From NCBI GenBank assembly GCA_024349245.1, contig JALDNG010000007.1:3883501-3947500 (forward strand): a DNA stretch of 64,000 bases, read 5' to 3'. Shown in pieces: positions 1 through 19,553 of this stretch. Positions within the stretch are counted from its first letter, which is position 1, and each line of letters begins with the position of its first letter. Position numbers and translations under genes: made by a program. The notes beneath the pieces were generated by a model that saw nothing but the letters and a program-made list of their open reading frames with translations, had not been told where the DNA came from and ran no database searches. The stretch comes from Neodontobutis hainanensis. Lineage: Eukaryota; Chordata; Actinopteri; Gobiiformes; Odontobutidae.

Positions 1-1174
1 GAGATCTCTCCAACTGCCCCCAAGGAGCGGCAACCATATCTCATTTACGCCCGACACACCATAAATCAGAAAGGTGCTAGACTGAGTTGATTGGAAGAGG
101 GAAAAGGCTTGTAACATCAAATCACATCTTTCCCATCTCTGGTAATATGCCATTTCTCACAGCCATCACCATCTGGTGTAGCAAAGTAATATAGTTGTGT
201 CTAAAAAGAGAGATGTTGTTTCCAAACCCCTTTGCTTTAACTTCTTTTACTTATTTAACTTCTTTTACTTACTTATACATCAGTGTTACTATGGCCATGA
301 ACTAAAGTGCATGGAAATTTCTAAAAACAACAATTTTCCCAAGATCATTTACTTGATAACTTTTTCCAGGTAAGGAAAACCAAGAGAACAACAATCTGAT
401 TAAAAGTTAAATAAGGTTAAATTTATTTTAAAACTTTTATTTTATATTAAATTATTACCTGAATCATGCAGTGGTATTGCTGCAAATATCTCTACTTTGC
501 CGTCGGCACAGCTACTCTATTACGAGAAAAATCCTCACTCCAGACCATTTAAAAAAAGCAATCCCTATAGCTTTTTAGAATTAAATATCCCTATTTAAAA
601 AAGCAATTCTATTTTACATGCAAGTAGATACGAGTGGGGATATTCAAAATTATAGATCTAGAAGTGGACATGAGCTGAAACTTGAAAAGTAACACCTTAT
701 TGTTGTATGATATTCCTGTCTTGCTTGACTATCCTAAAAAGGAGCATTGTCGGCATGTAAGGTGTGAAGTGAAGTGATCCCCTCTTTATCCACAAAAGAA
801 AGTGGTAAAAGTGTCTCGCAATCAATTAGGTGAACACAAAACAAGCCTAAAGCTACCACAGACAGACGTCTCTCTTTTTTGATTATTGAGAGATATTTGA
901 AGCACTACATGATTAAAGTGAGGTCATAATGACATGGACAGGGTCAGGAACTTAACAGACCCTGTGGCTACCATTACAATAAGCAAAAAGCTTCACCAGG
1001 CTACATTTGAATATGATTAGACAAAGGAGGTCTAGTACTAAAAAATATCTCAGAAAAACTTAACATTAAAAATAATATACCAAGTCATTAAAAAGTCAAT
1101 CTTTTCTGACATGCACCATAACTTCTGATAGCTCACACAACCTTTACATAAAGATCTGTATCAAAGAGTAGTAC
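1..1174 (-). other. smarca2 intron (partial)
   Basis: This is the intron after residue 737. I see no further exon on the minus strand, since the expected Leu-Glu-Trp/Gly-Leu-Gly-Lys-Thr coding text is absent. The sequence is AT-rich without an obvious repeat, apart from a short imperfect duplication of a CTTCTTTTACTTA-type string near 240-275. Confidence 0.6.
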
Positions 1175-6528
<5,354 letters not shown>

Positions 6529-7415
6529 CTACTGGACAGCCAAAAGGATGCCAGCCTTGAAATACAGAAATCATAAATGACATACATATTCTGCTTAATG
6601 TTTATCTTAATATTTGTATGTGTTTGTAACATAACATCGCACAAGTGGTACCAAAAGTAGTACGAGCAGCAAAAAGATCATAATAGTTATAGGCCTATAG
6701 CTAGTTGTTACACGCTAACACGTTTCTTTTTATATTACTCCGCTGTTCGATGTATTAGCTAGTGATTGGTCACAGTATTTAATGAGGTAGTGTTATATGG
6801 TGAATTATGCAATAAGATGTGATATTCAGACATGTGGCTTACTGCTGTAAAGTTATAATAATAATAATAAACAACAGCGTCAAACATTACTTTTTTCACT
6901 TCAAGCGATTTTTAAACCATAGTCAGTTTATACCAAGATGCTGCAGAGCATTGGAGAATAACGAATATCGTTCTTCACATAACCTATAGTTAGCATTATG
7001 TTAGACACACAAGCTCGGAAAGGAAGTGAATCTTGATTGGGTTATGGCTTTTCCAAAACTGGTAGCCAGCGCGGACGTACGAACAAAATCAAAGTTTAGC
7101 TAAAAGTAAAGCAGTTGATGTGGTCTATGCTCTATTGTAATGCTAAAAGATAAAATAGGGATCACAAGTGCCATACACAAAGATGTTAACCACGACATCG
7201 AACGGATAGCTGTCTGCCTTGATCGGCCGTTGGAGAACTTCGCTAGCATTAGCTACCGCCTGGCTAGACGTAGGTTAGCATAACAAGCTACCCTGCAAGC
7301 TAATAGATGGCGATGGCTATTTTCAACTCTCTAGTCAGTGTCTAAATAAGAAAGTTTGCGCCGTCAGCATGCATTTACATAATTACAACACATACGCTTA
7401 TTACAAAGTCCTCAC

Positions 7416-7540
7416 CCGTCAGTTCACCTTTAGGAAGATGTACGCCCAATTAGCTGTCAATATTAAAATGTTTCCCCAAAATATGACTGCTCCCCACACG
7501 TTCACTCCCCCTTGGTGTTGTTAGCTGATATGCTAAATCC
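7416..7540 (-). other. smarca2: Probable noncoding first exon of smarca2
   Basis: The coding start lies in an exon with an acceptor just upstream, so a separate 5' UTR exon is expected. A good donor (GG|GTGAGG) is present on the minus strand with its last exon base at 7416, giving an intron of about 860 bp. The 5' end near 7540 is a guess; no transcript evidence is available. An alternative donor a few bases upstream (AAAG|GTGAAC) is weaker. Confidence 0.4.
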
Positions 7541-7680
7541 TTTTTTTGTATTGGGCTTTCTGATTTGTCAATGTCACCGGAAATCCCGCCTTTGTCAATT
7601 GTAATAGGCTTTATCGGATGTCAATCACTTTGTACTTTTTTGGGGGTGGGTAATGAAATGTTACGTCCCTGTTCTCCGGC
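7541..7680 (-). promoter_or_regulatory. Likely smarca2 promoter region
   Basis: This stretch sits just upstream of the proposed first exon. It contains an ETS-type ACCGGAAAT at 7576-7584 directly followed by a CCCGCC box, as in many housekeeping promoters without TATA. The exact transcription start cannot be placed from sequence alone. Confidence 0.35.
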
Positions 7681-10600
7681 CTGCTGTTGAAACTTTTCTA
7701 TAACGTTGCCTATGAATGCTATTGTTTTAACTTGCTATTGCACAATAATGAAGAGTCGTCTCGTCTTTATAAAAAACATAGTTGCTAGCATCATAGACTG
7801 GTTACTGTAACAGTTGCAAGTGAGCTTATTAAGATATCGTAACATTTTGCATTATGTTACTGAAAGAAAGTAGCAGTAGCCTACTTTGTCCTTGGTGTGT
7901 GCTCGCAACTACAACTAACACAAGGTGGCAGCAGTAACTTTCAAATGTGTGGCAAATAACACAGGGGCACCTGGCAGGTCATGAACTAAACAAACCTGCC
8001 AACTTTTTGGTGATAAAGCACACGCTCAATTTACATACAATAGCACACATGTTGCTATCTGATGATAGCAATATGTACTCAAAAGTCGAGCCCATGCAAA
8101 TTATGTACAGGTTTAGTTAAGTTCCATTTGCATAGTGAAAAAAAATCAACCTGTTTTGCTAGGCATGTTTGTATTTAAATTGTAGTGTCATTTTTTCATA
8201 TCTTTCTTTACAATGTGCTTTTTCATAATTTCTTTAAATGCTTTTGTGATAATCCTTTTACAAAATACAAATACAGATAATGTTATGTATGTGCATATAT
8301 AATGGCACAATAAATGAATCTTTGGAGTGACATGTACATCATTCAAATCACTCCATCCTGAAGCCAATCATTTGAATACACAGATCAATAAACAATAATG
8401 CACATTTAAATGATTTGTCACTTCCCATCTTCAACAACATAGCTTCTTTTTATGTCCCTCCAAAAAAGGTTGGGTACAGGGTTCCTGGATGTAAATTTTA
8501 GCCAAATAAATAAAGATAATTAACTTGGTGGTTAAAACCACTGTCCCCCTTAGATTCAGTGGGCCAGCAAAGTGCTTAGCCACAATCATTTGGCAGTAAA
8601 AGGATAGTAGGATTAGTTGTTGTGGCTTCTATTTACCTTGAAGGCCTCCGTAAAAGGCTCCGGTTGATCACTGATGATATTTTATTCAAACTCTACAGCC
8701 ATAAAAAGGGTGGAGCTTGACAAAGGAAGACGTGCAAATCTATCTATTCTATCTATTGCCATCTTTCTTCTCATTATGTTTACTTTAGCTTCTTTGATTT
8801 ATCAGAAAAAAAATAAAAATTATTATTTGTCTTTAATTTGATTATAATCCACTACATGAAACAAGTTTGATATTGGTGCAGACATACATTGAGTCTATAT
8901 TTCAAAAGAGTACTTTTAAACAAATGCAAAAATCAGAAAACAAAGATTATGGAAATTACAAAAATTAAGTGATATTATTTACGAAGTCTTCATTTCACAC
9001 TGTGCAAGATATACGCTTTGAAAAAAGTGCTTTTTTTGGTCTGTGTCTTAATTTATTTATTCATGTGCACATTCTAAATCTGCAGGTGTGTGCAAACAAA
9101 AGAGCTGTGTTATATTTAGTTTTACATGAGCCGCATTTGCCAGTGAGATGTTTGCTTTCTGTCTATGTTATCTGAGAGCTTCATTTGAATAATTCTTACA
9201 TTGTGGTGCACCTAATTTATTTTGAAGGCAGATGATGGATTGGCTGTTTAAACAGAGATGACACACAAAAGGCATAAAAAAGCAATGAGTGGGTTCAGTC
9301 AAATATAGAGTTACAGTTTCATCTACTTCTGTTTTTACTAATATTGAATTACATTTTTAACAATATTTTTTAACGTTAAATACAACAAATACTGCAATGG
9401 TACAAAATAATGAGTGGTAATTGCCCTTAATTTACAGTATATCAATTCTGAGTAAAGTGTGGATTTGTTGTTGTTTCCTGAAGTAAAATGTGACTAAAGA
9501 AGTGTTTAATTTACTTTTTTTTTACTGTTTTATTTAAGCAAGTAGAGGGTTTATTTGTATCATTAGGAAAGCCTTTCATTGTGGTGGCATAATATCAATA
9601 TGACATGTGAGACTTTGATACCAAGAGCCCCATTTTGTAACAAACCACTTCAGAGGATGATGGACTGGATGCAAGTGTCCTGTTTGTTTTTAGCTGTTGT
9701 TTTGTCACAATAAAGTATTTCCTAAATATCTTTCTTGACCAATAGCGCTCTCTCCTGCTTTTTCCCTAACCGTCTGACTGGTGTTTGTTATTTCTCTCTT
9801 AAAATACTTCTCATGAAAGGAACTTTGGTTTTTCAGATTTATGGGCAGGTGTGGTGTGCCCTGCTCAATCACTGGACCCTCCTCCTGTTCGTTTCAGAGC
9901 AGCGACTGAGCCATCCCAAGGGAGCAGCATTCGGTCAGGAGCAGTGTTGCAGAGATCTTTTTCCAAGATGGTGCCGGGGTCATGTAGGAGGCTGAGAAGA
10001 GAGGAAATGCTGTCAGAGAAAGTCTCTTTGTAGTTGCCTTTGTTGCAGGTGCTCTGCCATTCATTGTTAAAGTGCACTGTTTAATATTACAACCTGACTC
10101 ACATCTGGTGATCCAGCCTTGACAAGAGCAGAATATGAGCTACAAGTTGGCCTCAGAACATCCTCTGACTATGGCCTAAAGTATCTGGTATTCTCTGATG
10201 CTAAATCAACTGAAATACAATATACAATGGAGTGGCTACTTCCTCCACTGTTCTATTGACCTTCTAGTTTGCTGTATGGCGAGGTTTAGAGTGTCATCTA
10301 TTAAAAATAATCAATGTACATATTGTCATCAAAAAACTATAAAAAGAGTGCAATAGATGAGATGAGACGACATTGAGAGGAGCCAGCTGAGGTGGCTCAA
10401 GCATCTGTTCCGGAGTTAAGAACAGATGGTTAAGATTTATAAAAGTCTTTTGTATGATATATATATAAAAGTACCATGTGATGTTTGATCTAAATTGTTG
10501 TAAAGTTTGAGTCACAAAAAGTAATCTATTAGTACCACTACATAACCTTTAGCCCAAAAATATATGTTCTCAAAGTCTATATGATGTTTTTTTTAAACAT

Positions 10601-13600
10601 GAGTAGAATCATTTCTATCTCACTGACACAGTGCCCTCAGCTGGACAGAAATCTCCACTTTCCTGTTGCCGGGGACAAGGACTTATCACAAAAGATGATG
10701 TGATGGATGCACTGGTCAAACAGAGGGAGCAGAAATAGGCTAATATACTGGACCCTAGCAGAGTCACATTTGTACAAAATAATCTACTCTTGAAAAAAAG
10801 TTACTCAGGGCTGCTTTGAGTGGTAACCATGTGCTTGAAATACATTGACCATTTTATTGTGTTGAATATAAATAATTTAAGTCAATAAAGCATACATCCA
10901 AATTAATTCACTAATCAATCAAGATTATCAAGAATTGGCAGCTGTCAATTTAATTTCTTAAAGGCACTGAATTAAACTTGCTTCTCAAAATAACCTCAAT
11001 TGGAGTAATTAATCAAATGTACAAATCAATTGTGAAACTCTTGCTGTGGCCTTATATTGAGACCATAAGATTAAAACAAAATTGAGGCCATGTTTGCAAA
11101 AATGTCCATCCTTGTATACTTCTTTAAGGCTTGGTTTGGAGTAAAAGCCAAATAATTTATTTTGCTTAGAGACTTGGCAAGTGGCTGTCCAGCTTCTGAA
11201 ACAGGTCTATTAATGGTATGAGTAATTGAGTTGTGTCCTCTTGTTTCACTGCCGGTTTGGAATTTGATGAAAGACATGAAACTGGGCAGAATACTTAGCT
11301 TGGCTTCTTTTACCCAGTGTTTTTCCAGATCTTTCAAATTGTAACAGAGGCCTGGTTCAAAGTGTAAAGGCAGCACATGTTTTGAGCTTGTCACAGTGAA
11401 TCTCTGCAGCAGATGAAGTCAGACCTGATAATCTGCCCACCATCAGCGCCATCACACTGAGCATCTGTGAAATGTTAGGACCACTTTGCCCTGACTACAT
11501 TTACAGAAACACGTGGCCGTGGCTTTGTGGAGTTTAAGTGTTAGGAAGGAACAAAATGTCAATCTCTATTTGCAGGGAATATTTCCCTTTGGGGTGGGTC
11601 TCTTTGAACTGCTGCTGCTGCAAAAAAAAGGATGATAAACTCTGGTATGTGTGTCATGTCCATGCTATGACTAATTGCTTTACTGTTGTTTTACTGGGGA
11701 CAATAACTGTGCACACTTTAATCTTCCCAGACATTTTCTATGCCTAATTATAAAATTAAGATAATGTTCCGTTTAGTTAAAACCAATCACATGGCATTGG
11801 TAATGTAATCTTTGTGTGTGTCATCAGTTTTAATGGTGTTTGACCTTTAAGTGGTTTTAAAGTAGGGTCAGAAGCCAGGGGTTTAACATGCCCCTGGATG
11901 TGTAGTAGCACCATGTGTTTTGGAAAACACACCAGTGACATCTTTTTTGTTCCTGGATGTAGCCTTTTGCCTTCTGCTATGAAGATTATCCATCAAATTA
12001 CTGACACCAAAATGTTAAGAAAGTGCACTACTTGTATGTGATGAGGACACATTGAATCTTATTGATGTTAAAGCTTGTTGCTCATTTTATTAAGTGGTAT
12101 TAAACTTGTGCTTGGCAGTGTAGGTATGAATCTATCAGCTAAACAACTGCAATGACATTTGATATCAACAATATCACAGTACCACATTTTCTGACATTAC
12201 AACACCTGTGCACCCGCTTCTGTTCACACACTTTGTCATTCAGTGTGTAGCAGTAGTAGAGTATGTTAGACAAAGGAGACAGACTCATGTTGAAAGTGCT
12301 AGGGCAGCTTTGTGAGATAATTCCTGTCATGCCAGGAGAGAATTGACAGCCTCTCTTTGACTGTCAGTTAAAAGATCTATTGCAGGTTTTGTGTTTGATC
12401 ACCAGTCTGGCTGGCCAGCAACTGCCCCTCTGTGTGTGTCCTCCCCTCATCTTCACTCTGTCAAAAACATTCATGTATCAGTGAAATGGTGAATCTAAAT
12501 TACCCCTAATGAATGAAAGTCAGAATGAATAAAACAAAATGGGATTTAAGGCCGAGCAGAGTTTTTCTTAAACCTGCACATTTATACAATAGTATCAAGG
12601 ATGTCTACAGGTTATCACTTGCTCACTGTATACTGTCTTATTAGAGTTTGCATTGTGCAGGAGTGAACTATTTAGTGAACCGTGTGCCATTTGACAGGTA
12701 TCCGGGCTTAAGCCATTACTGAGGCAATGACAGATGTGTTTTTGACAAATGGGATAAGGTTGTGTCTAAGATACATCAGCCTTCATCTTTTGACTGGAGG
12801 CTCAGCCCTCACTTAAGGAGAACAATGCACGATGTAAGTATTTAGTTGTGGATCCAGCAGTGTGGTATTTTGCCTGGCCCTGCAGACCAAAGCCTCTGTT
12901 TAAAACATGATTTCTGTGCTCACAAAGAGCTTGTCAAAGTGCCCCACCTCTGCGCTCAAGCTTTTCACAAAGCAAATCCCTGCCGCCATTCTCCACACAC
13001 TGCAGTCAAGAACTCTTTGCATTCAAAGACTTAAAATTTTCTCCCAGGGCACATGTGGATGTCACTTATTCCCTTTGAGCTGGGGTCCTATGATAACTTG
13101 TGGCTTACCATAAGACAGCCTGTCACTTTGACACAATCATGTTTGAACAGATTCATATTATATACTTGTACATACATATATTAAAAAAGTAAGAATTGAG
13201 AATTCATGTGAATTTACCTTTTTGCTTTATTTATAGTTCATTGTATTAAGCTGCCCAGGCTGTAAAAGTACCGTCCAACTGAACAAATTTCAACATATAA
13301 CATTTTTCTTCAGAAGAAATAACTTCTATGGTTTCATTTGTTTCACAAGAGCCTGTCCATTATTCATCTCAGATGTCAGATTTTTCACTAAGTACATAAA
13401 AAGAGGTTCACATGTGAACATAATGTCATCGGTTGGGAAGTGTGCTGACAAAAGTCAAGCGATTTTATTTTCATTCTGACTCAAATAACACAAGTTACAG
13501 GAAGAAACTTCTTTGCAAAGCTCAACATGCCTGGAATTGTCACAGTGATGCATTTAACAGAGTTTAACTGTACCGCTGAGATACCTTTGTTCAGGCAAAT

Positions 13601-15572
13601 TGTCAGGAGAGTTGATCAGTGAAATGTAGACCGTGTTGGCGCAGAGCCAGAGCAAAGGTGGACAACTGCAAGCCTTCGTCCAGGAACAGTCACAGGAGTC
13701 GTAATGACCTGTCAATTAACCCAATAAATTACAGAACAATTCGAAAACTCCTTAACAATATCAGACGATACTCTGATAATTTACAAAATGAGTCCTGCCT
13801 CACAGTAAGAACATTGTGGGTTCACAGCCATGGTTGCTTGAAAAAAAACAAAAAAAAAAACTATATATATATATATATATAAATATATATATATATAAAT
13901 AGTTTAGTAATTTTAGAGTTGAGTTTCCAAGTTTCCAATAACATTTTACAGTTGCCCTAACCTGACTCTGCCAGATAGACCTGCTCCAGAGAACGTAGTC
14001 TGTTTCACAGTACATTCTGGGAGGGCTCCTGTTGAAAGTGTTTGCAAAAGTGCAGGTACTGTTAATGAATACCTGGTCAGGGCTATTCATAGACCATGAA
14101 TTTCTCTGACTAGCTATTCAGGTGTTCAACCGCAGTCTCATCCAATCAGAGCAGCTCCATATTGTTTACGTTTGTAATGGTAAACAGTTGCTACATTTTC
14201 AAACCTAAAACTCGCCCAGGCTCGTCAGTGCTGCCATCTTATTGGACACAAGAGTCGGTAAAGCCAGGGTTTGAACAGTGAATACTTTGTTTGGAGCAGA
14301 ACAAGATGTATTTTTGTGAGTTTGTAAACTCAGAAATCTCACAAGAATCCAGCTGCAGCGCAAGGTTACAATCTTCCCTGTGTTTTTGTTAAAAGCAGAA
14401 AAGAAAGATGCAGGAAGATATGATATTTATGTAAAGTGTTCTATCATTCTTGTCACAGTGGTTTGACTAAAAATAGAGCTGACTGAGCTTGAGTAATTAC
14501 AGTTGAAGAATTTGATTGAAAGCAATTATTAAATATTGATAAGCAGTCAAAGCAGTGATATGTTTTAATTTAAAGCACTGCTTTGGTAAGAAGCTGCATT
14601 AAGTCTTTGTGTAAGTGCGTTAAATAGAAGAAGCTTGATGCAATGGGCTGATTGGAACAGACTGACTGATAGCAGAGATTGCATTTCCTCTTGTACTGTT
14701 ACTTTTCAAATATTGGGAGTTAACTGTAACATGGTGTGACTTAACAGGGAACAGGTGGACCTCCTTAAGCTGTAAGAAAATAGCAAAAGCATAACAAGGC
14801 CCCTGTGGCTTCCTAAATGTGCCCTCATTTACCATAGATACCCGCATATATCAGGGTTATAATCATTAAGAGCCAGTTCAGTTGGAGTTCACTGTTCAGT
14901 GCAGTCCTGTGGAAGGCCATCCTGAGTGGGATATTTAAGTTTTCCTTAACACTACACCAGAGAGACTGACCAAATGTTATGGTTTGGTTGTTTCACAGAG
15001 CTCAATGGGAAATATTTTCCATCACTGCACAGAGAAATCAAACAGTATAGAATTGCAAATAATGGCTTATTTCTCAGCAGTTTTTCTTGTGGATAAAGCC
15101 CAGTGCTGAAAATTTCCCTCAGTGGCAAATGATTTAATATGCATGACACATAGTGTACTAGAGTTTTTACACCCCCCTTCCCCCCTTCTCCCTCCCCAAA
15201 AAAAGAAAGTTAATCGTTCGGTGCTCCCACAGGCGCCATTAGCTTGCTTTGGCCCAAAATAACGATTAAAGCTTCTATCAAATATCAGCAGGGATTTTAA
15301 GTGTCTGCACAGCATCATATCAGCTCTTTGTAGAAATATGATCAAGCTCAGAAACTGTCTTTCTAATGTGCTCAACACAAACAGTTTTGTCTTACCCTCA
15401 AAAGGGCCTAATCCCAAAGTATGACAACATTCATAATGATCATTTGTATGTCACATAAATAAACTTGTAAATGCACCCCATGGGCTCTGTGTTATTAAAA
15501 CCCTATTAACTAACTCCAAGACACACACAAAAAACTTTTTAAATGAAGCAAGTGCAAATGACTTTCACTCAG
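7681..15572. other. Intergenic DNA without recognisable genes
   Basis: I see no protein with family resemblance on either strand and no splice-linked exon set. A 12/14 CTCF-like match lies at 7918-7931 on the plus strand. A 13/14 match lies at 10631-10644 on the minus strand. A (TA)n-type microsatellite lies near 13861-13902. Short open frames here look random in composition. Confidence 0.6.
13861..13902. repeat. AT-type microsatellite
   Basis: Two runs of alternating T and A interrupted by AAA, preceded by an A-rich stretch with a single C. Confidence 0.9.
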
Positions 15573-15574
15573 AC

Positions 15575-15970
15575 AAGACAAGACATTTATTTTTGTATAG
15601 CCCAATATCACAACAACAGCCGCCTCAAAGTGCTTAACAGACTGCACTAGACAACATCCCCTGTCCTTAGGCCCTCCATCAGGGTGAGGAAAAACTCCAA
15701 AAAAACACCGCCGGGAAAAAAGAGAAACCTCAGGGAGAACCACAGAAGGAGGGATCCACTCCCAGGACGGACAGGCCGTGCAAGAATGTGTCCAGGACAG
15801 TTGAAAAAATACATATAAATACACAAACATATTCACAAAAAAATTTATGTTGACAGCGTCCAGTGTCCACTCAAGGTAGATGAAAGATGAGCTAAGGGTC
15901 CTCGTACTGGAGCAGAGTCCAGGGGGGGAGCAGATCGGAGGTTTACTTCCAACCAGGAGGAGGTAGAAAA
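15575..15970 (+). repeat. Dispersed teleost repeat (decayed copy)
   Basis: The segment starts with ACAAGACATTTATTTTTGTA and continues through a text with GGAAAAACTCC, GAGAAACCTCAGG, GAACCACAGA and CCCAGGACGGACAG. I recognise this as a repeat type widely scattered in spiny-rayed fish genomes, often within or next to genes. I cannot name its family with certainty. The ends are approximate and no coding potential remains. Confidence 0.6.
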
Positions 15971-18157
15971 GGAAAAAAAAGTGCTAAATACTACTGAAAA
16001 TTAGTTGCTCTTTGGAAATAGGATATATGCAGCATTAGCTCCACATTAGCAATTATTACATATTACAAACAGAAAAACACTGAGTAAATACCAGGATAAT
16101 GTCATGTTTGCCAGTACAGTCTTTGTTTAGCAGCAGGATTCATGTTGGTTACAATACAACTCAGTTGAACAAATAAAATACTTCCAGTCATGTCAGCAGA
16201 GTAAATATAAAGATGCTTTAATCTTTCAGCATATTGCCATGCACTTTTGACTTTGTGACATTTTCATCTGAGGGCCTCACTCTTATCTGTCTTTTTTTGT
16301 GCTTTAGTCATCCATGTGCTCTCACAAATCTCTATAAATGCCAATGAATGAGACAATAGTAGCTTAAAGGTGTTTGGTATAACAGCCATGACTTCAGATC
16401 CAACAATTACTTTCTTCATGATTGGCTAATCCTGAAATATTGGCCAGTGACTAATAGCAGACTTTAGCAAGAAATCAGCTCAAGTTTCATCAGCTTTATT
16501 GACTCTACTGTCAGCTGCCTATAGCTTTAGCTGTGATGAATGAGTGCAGGACACTGACATCTTTGCTCTTCCAACTCATCTTTCACTGTTGCTTTTGTGC
16601 AAGTGATAATGAAAAATGTCAGAGAAGCATGTGGCAGGGTCTTTCCACTTGCTTTTCAACAGTGATGCTGAATGGAAGCACTTGAATGCATTATTTATTG
16701 TTGTTGGGGTGAGGTGCCTCAGAGAAATCTGTTTCTATGTGCCTGTCTTCATTGAACTATATTGTATTTTATTTTTAACCTGTACCAACACGTTCTGAGT
16801 TTTAGTAAAAGGCACAAAGCTAGCTCAGGATTTAGTGCATTATATTATACAAACAAGGTATCAATCAAGGTGTGTGTGAGGATTAGTGCAGCTTTAACAA
16901 TATTTTGAAAATGTCAAATACTTTTATTCAGTTGTGACAGATAAATTAATGCCCACTTTCATATAAGAACAAGGACATGAAAGGTTTGAGTAAAATATTT
17001 CACTGAGGGGAAAATTATTTCAAAGTTCCGACAAAAGCAAACAAATCCATCTTGAATAAAAAAAATATACTGTATAAATGTAAAGGCCAAACTATGCTAC
17101 ATTAAACAAATTAACTTTAAATGATGTTGTTGTTTTTTACTGTGCATATATGTAATACATTTTGCAAAATAAAAAAGAATGTAAAAAAAAAACAGATTAA
17201 GCATTAGAGGCAAGCAATAAACATATTTAATAAGCGGCTTGGCCTGTGAGATTCCTGAAAAGCTTGAATACTGCACTTATTTACATAATACTCTGAAGCG
17301 TTTGACCACAACAGCCACCGCTGCCACTTGTTTGATGTCAAATAAGAATTTCTGATGAAAGAAACGGTAGCCTTTATAACAGACTGTTGTATAAATACAA
17401 TGAAACCTACCATCTGTGGTTTTTTATTTGCTCAATCCCCATGTATAAATATAATTACAACAAAAAATAACCAACATACTGGTATTATTTAGGAAAAGTG
17501 GATGAGAAGTTTAAACACTGGATCAGCTAAATATAGCTGACACGTTAAAAGGCTATGTGAATACTTGAGTGTGGCAGGAGCCGATCATGCAGAACAGGAG
17601 GATTATATCTTGGCAGTTGGTATGCCCAACTGACAGCCTAAAACAACAGCATCAGTCATGCTTCTGAAGCCCAAAGGCAAATATGATCAGGTGCTATTTT
17701 AAAAACAATGCAAATCAGCTCAAAGTCATACATGTGCAAAGGCGGCTGCTCTAAGAATGGTTCTTTTTAGAAAGCAAAAATAATGTGTCCAAGTGCTGAG
17801 CTCAAAAACCTCACAATTAAAAGTGTTTCATACAGTTGAAATGATGTGCCGTATGCTGTCTACCCTGGATTAACCCTGCCTGATGTGAGTCCTTCAGTAG
17901 CCTCTTGTACTCAGAACGCATCCGGAATGAGCAAAGCTATGTAGCGACACTGGATCCCTTCTTTATTGCTGCTGTTAAGTCGCAATATGAAGTCAGGAGC
18001 TCTGTAATGACCCCCCAGGGATGGAGGCCACAAACTCCCGAGTATTAGAGCTCTTGAGCAGCTGCACTGCCTCTTGACAAATGCTCCTCCGCCACGTTCT
18101 GTGCTGCACAACCCCCGGGCGCATTATTTTTGTCCAGTTCCTTTGCATAGTAAAAAA
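15971..18157. other. Intergenic DNA without recognisable genes
   Basis: AT-rich with no exon-like frames. The part at about 17860-18115 is richer in GC and looks non-repetitive, so it is a possible conserved element. Confidence 0.5.
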
Positions 18158-19553
18158 TACAAAACCGATTCAGACACTGTAAAAATTTTGAAAAAAAAAA
18201 AACTAATGCAATGATGTGGAAGTTTCCAATTTCAATATTTTATTCAGAATACAACATAGATGACATATCAAATGTTTAAACTGAGAAAATGTATAATTTA
18301 ATATAAAAGTTAATTTTATATTTCATGGCATCAACGCATCTCACTAAAGTTGGGCCATGTTTCCCACTGTGTGGCATCCCCTCTTTTTAACAGTCTGCAG
18401 ATGACTGGGGACTGAGGAGACAAGTTGCTCAAGTTTAGGAATAGATATGTTCTTGTCTAATCCAGTCTAGTTGCTCAACTGTCTTATGTCACTTTGTCAT
18501 TTGTTGTAATGGATGATGTTGTAATGGATGCAGAATGTGGTCTGGCATCATGTTGGAATATGCAAGGTCTTGACTGAAGAAGTCTTGTTGGAAGCATGTA
18601 TTGTTGCATGTGCTTTTCTAGATTTGTAAGCAGCCCATGACACACGCACTCATGCACCCCTAATACCATCAGAGGTGCAGGCTTCTGATCTGAGCGCTCA
18701 TAACAACGTGGGTTGTCCTTGTCCTCTTTAGTCCGGATGACATGGTGTCCCAGTTTTACAAAAAGAACTTAAAATTTTGATTTGTCTGACCACAGAAATG
18801 TTTTACACTTTGCCGTAGTCCATTTTAAAGGAGCCTTGGCTCCAGAGAAAACACATGTGCTTCTGGATCATGTTTAGATATGGCTTCTTTTTTGGTCATA
18901 GAGTTTTCGTTGGCAACGGCGACTGGCCCAGTGGTTTGTGTTCACCGACAATGTTTTCTAGTGGTATTCCTGATTTCCTTTAAAGTAGCATTCCTGTTTG
19001 TGATGCAGTGCCGTCTAAGGACCTAAAGATCACAGGCATCCAGTCTGGTTTTCCATCCTTGACCCTTACACGCAGAGATTGTTCCAGATTCTCTGAATCT
19101 GTAGAGGGTGATGACGTCAAACTCTTTGCAATTTTTCTCCGAGAAACTCTTTTTTGATGTTGCACCACTTTTTTTTGCCGCAGCATTGGGGGAATGCCCA
19201 TCTTAACGTCTGAGAGACACTGCCACTATGAGAGGCTCTTTTTATATCCAAGCATGTTGCCCATTGAGCAAATGCGTTGCAAATTGCTCCTCCAGCTGTT
19301 CCTTATATGTACATTTAACTTTTCATGCCTCTTATTGCTACCTGTCCCAACTTTTTTGAAATGTGTAGCTCACATTAAATCCAAAATGAGCCAATATTTG
19401 CCGAGACATTTAAAAATGTCTCACTTTTTAACATTTCATAAGTCATGTTGTATTCTGAATAAAATATTGAAATTTGAAACTTCCACATCATTGCATTCTG
19501 TTTTTATTCACAATTGTTTACAGTGTCCCAACTTTTTGGGAATCAGGTTTGTA
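18158..19553 (-). mobile_element. Tc1/mariner-type DNA transposon, decayed copy
   Basis: Both ends begin with TACAAA-like bases and read inward to ACACTGTA. The right end reads, on the minus strand, TACAAACCTGATTCCCAAAA and then GTTGGGACACTGTA. The left copy has lost part of this. Inside, a second inverted stretch containing GCAATGATGTGGAAGTTTC occurs at about 18209-18260 and, inverted, at about 19443-19497. So the inverted terminal repeats are long, about 100 bp, and imperfect. The body, read on the minus strand, resembles a Tc1-like transposase with many frameshifts and internal loss. TA lies at both outer borders, as expected for the TA target duplication. The copy is inactive. Confidence 0.85.
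18500..19200 (-). pseudogene. Tc1-like transposase pseudogene
   Basis: Two disconnected frames remain on the minus strand. The upstream part (about 18980-19201) has the Arg/Lys-rich helix-turn-helix area beginning Met-Gly-Ile-Pro-Pro-Met-Leu-Arg. The downstream part (about 18484-18669) has Gln-His-Asp-Ala-Arg-Pro-His, the degraded form of the Gln-Asp-Asn-Ala-Arg-Pro-His motif around the second catalytic aspartate of Tc1-like enzymes. Stops, frameshifts and missing segments make it nonfunctional. Confidence 0.75.

Noticed and set aside
1..1174. Possible next smarca2 exon
   Set aside because: The expected start of the helicase domain was sought on the minus strand and not found, so the region is intron.
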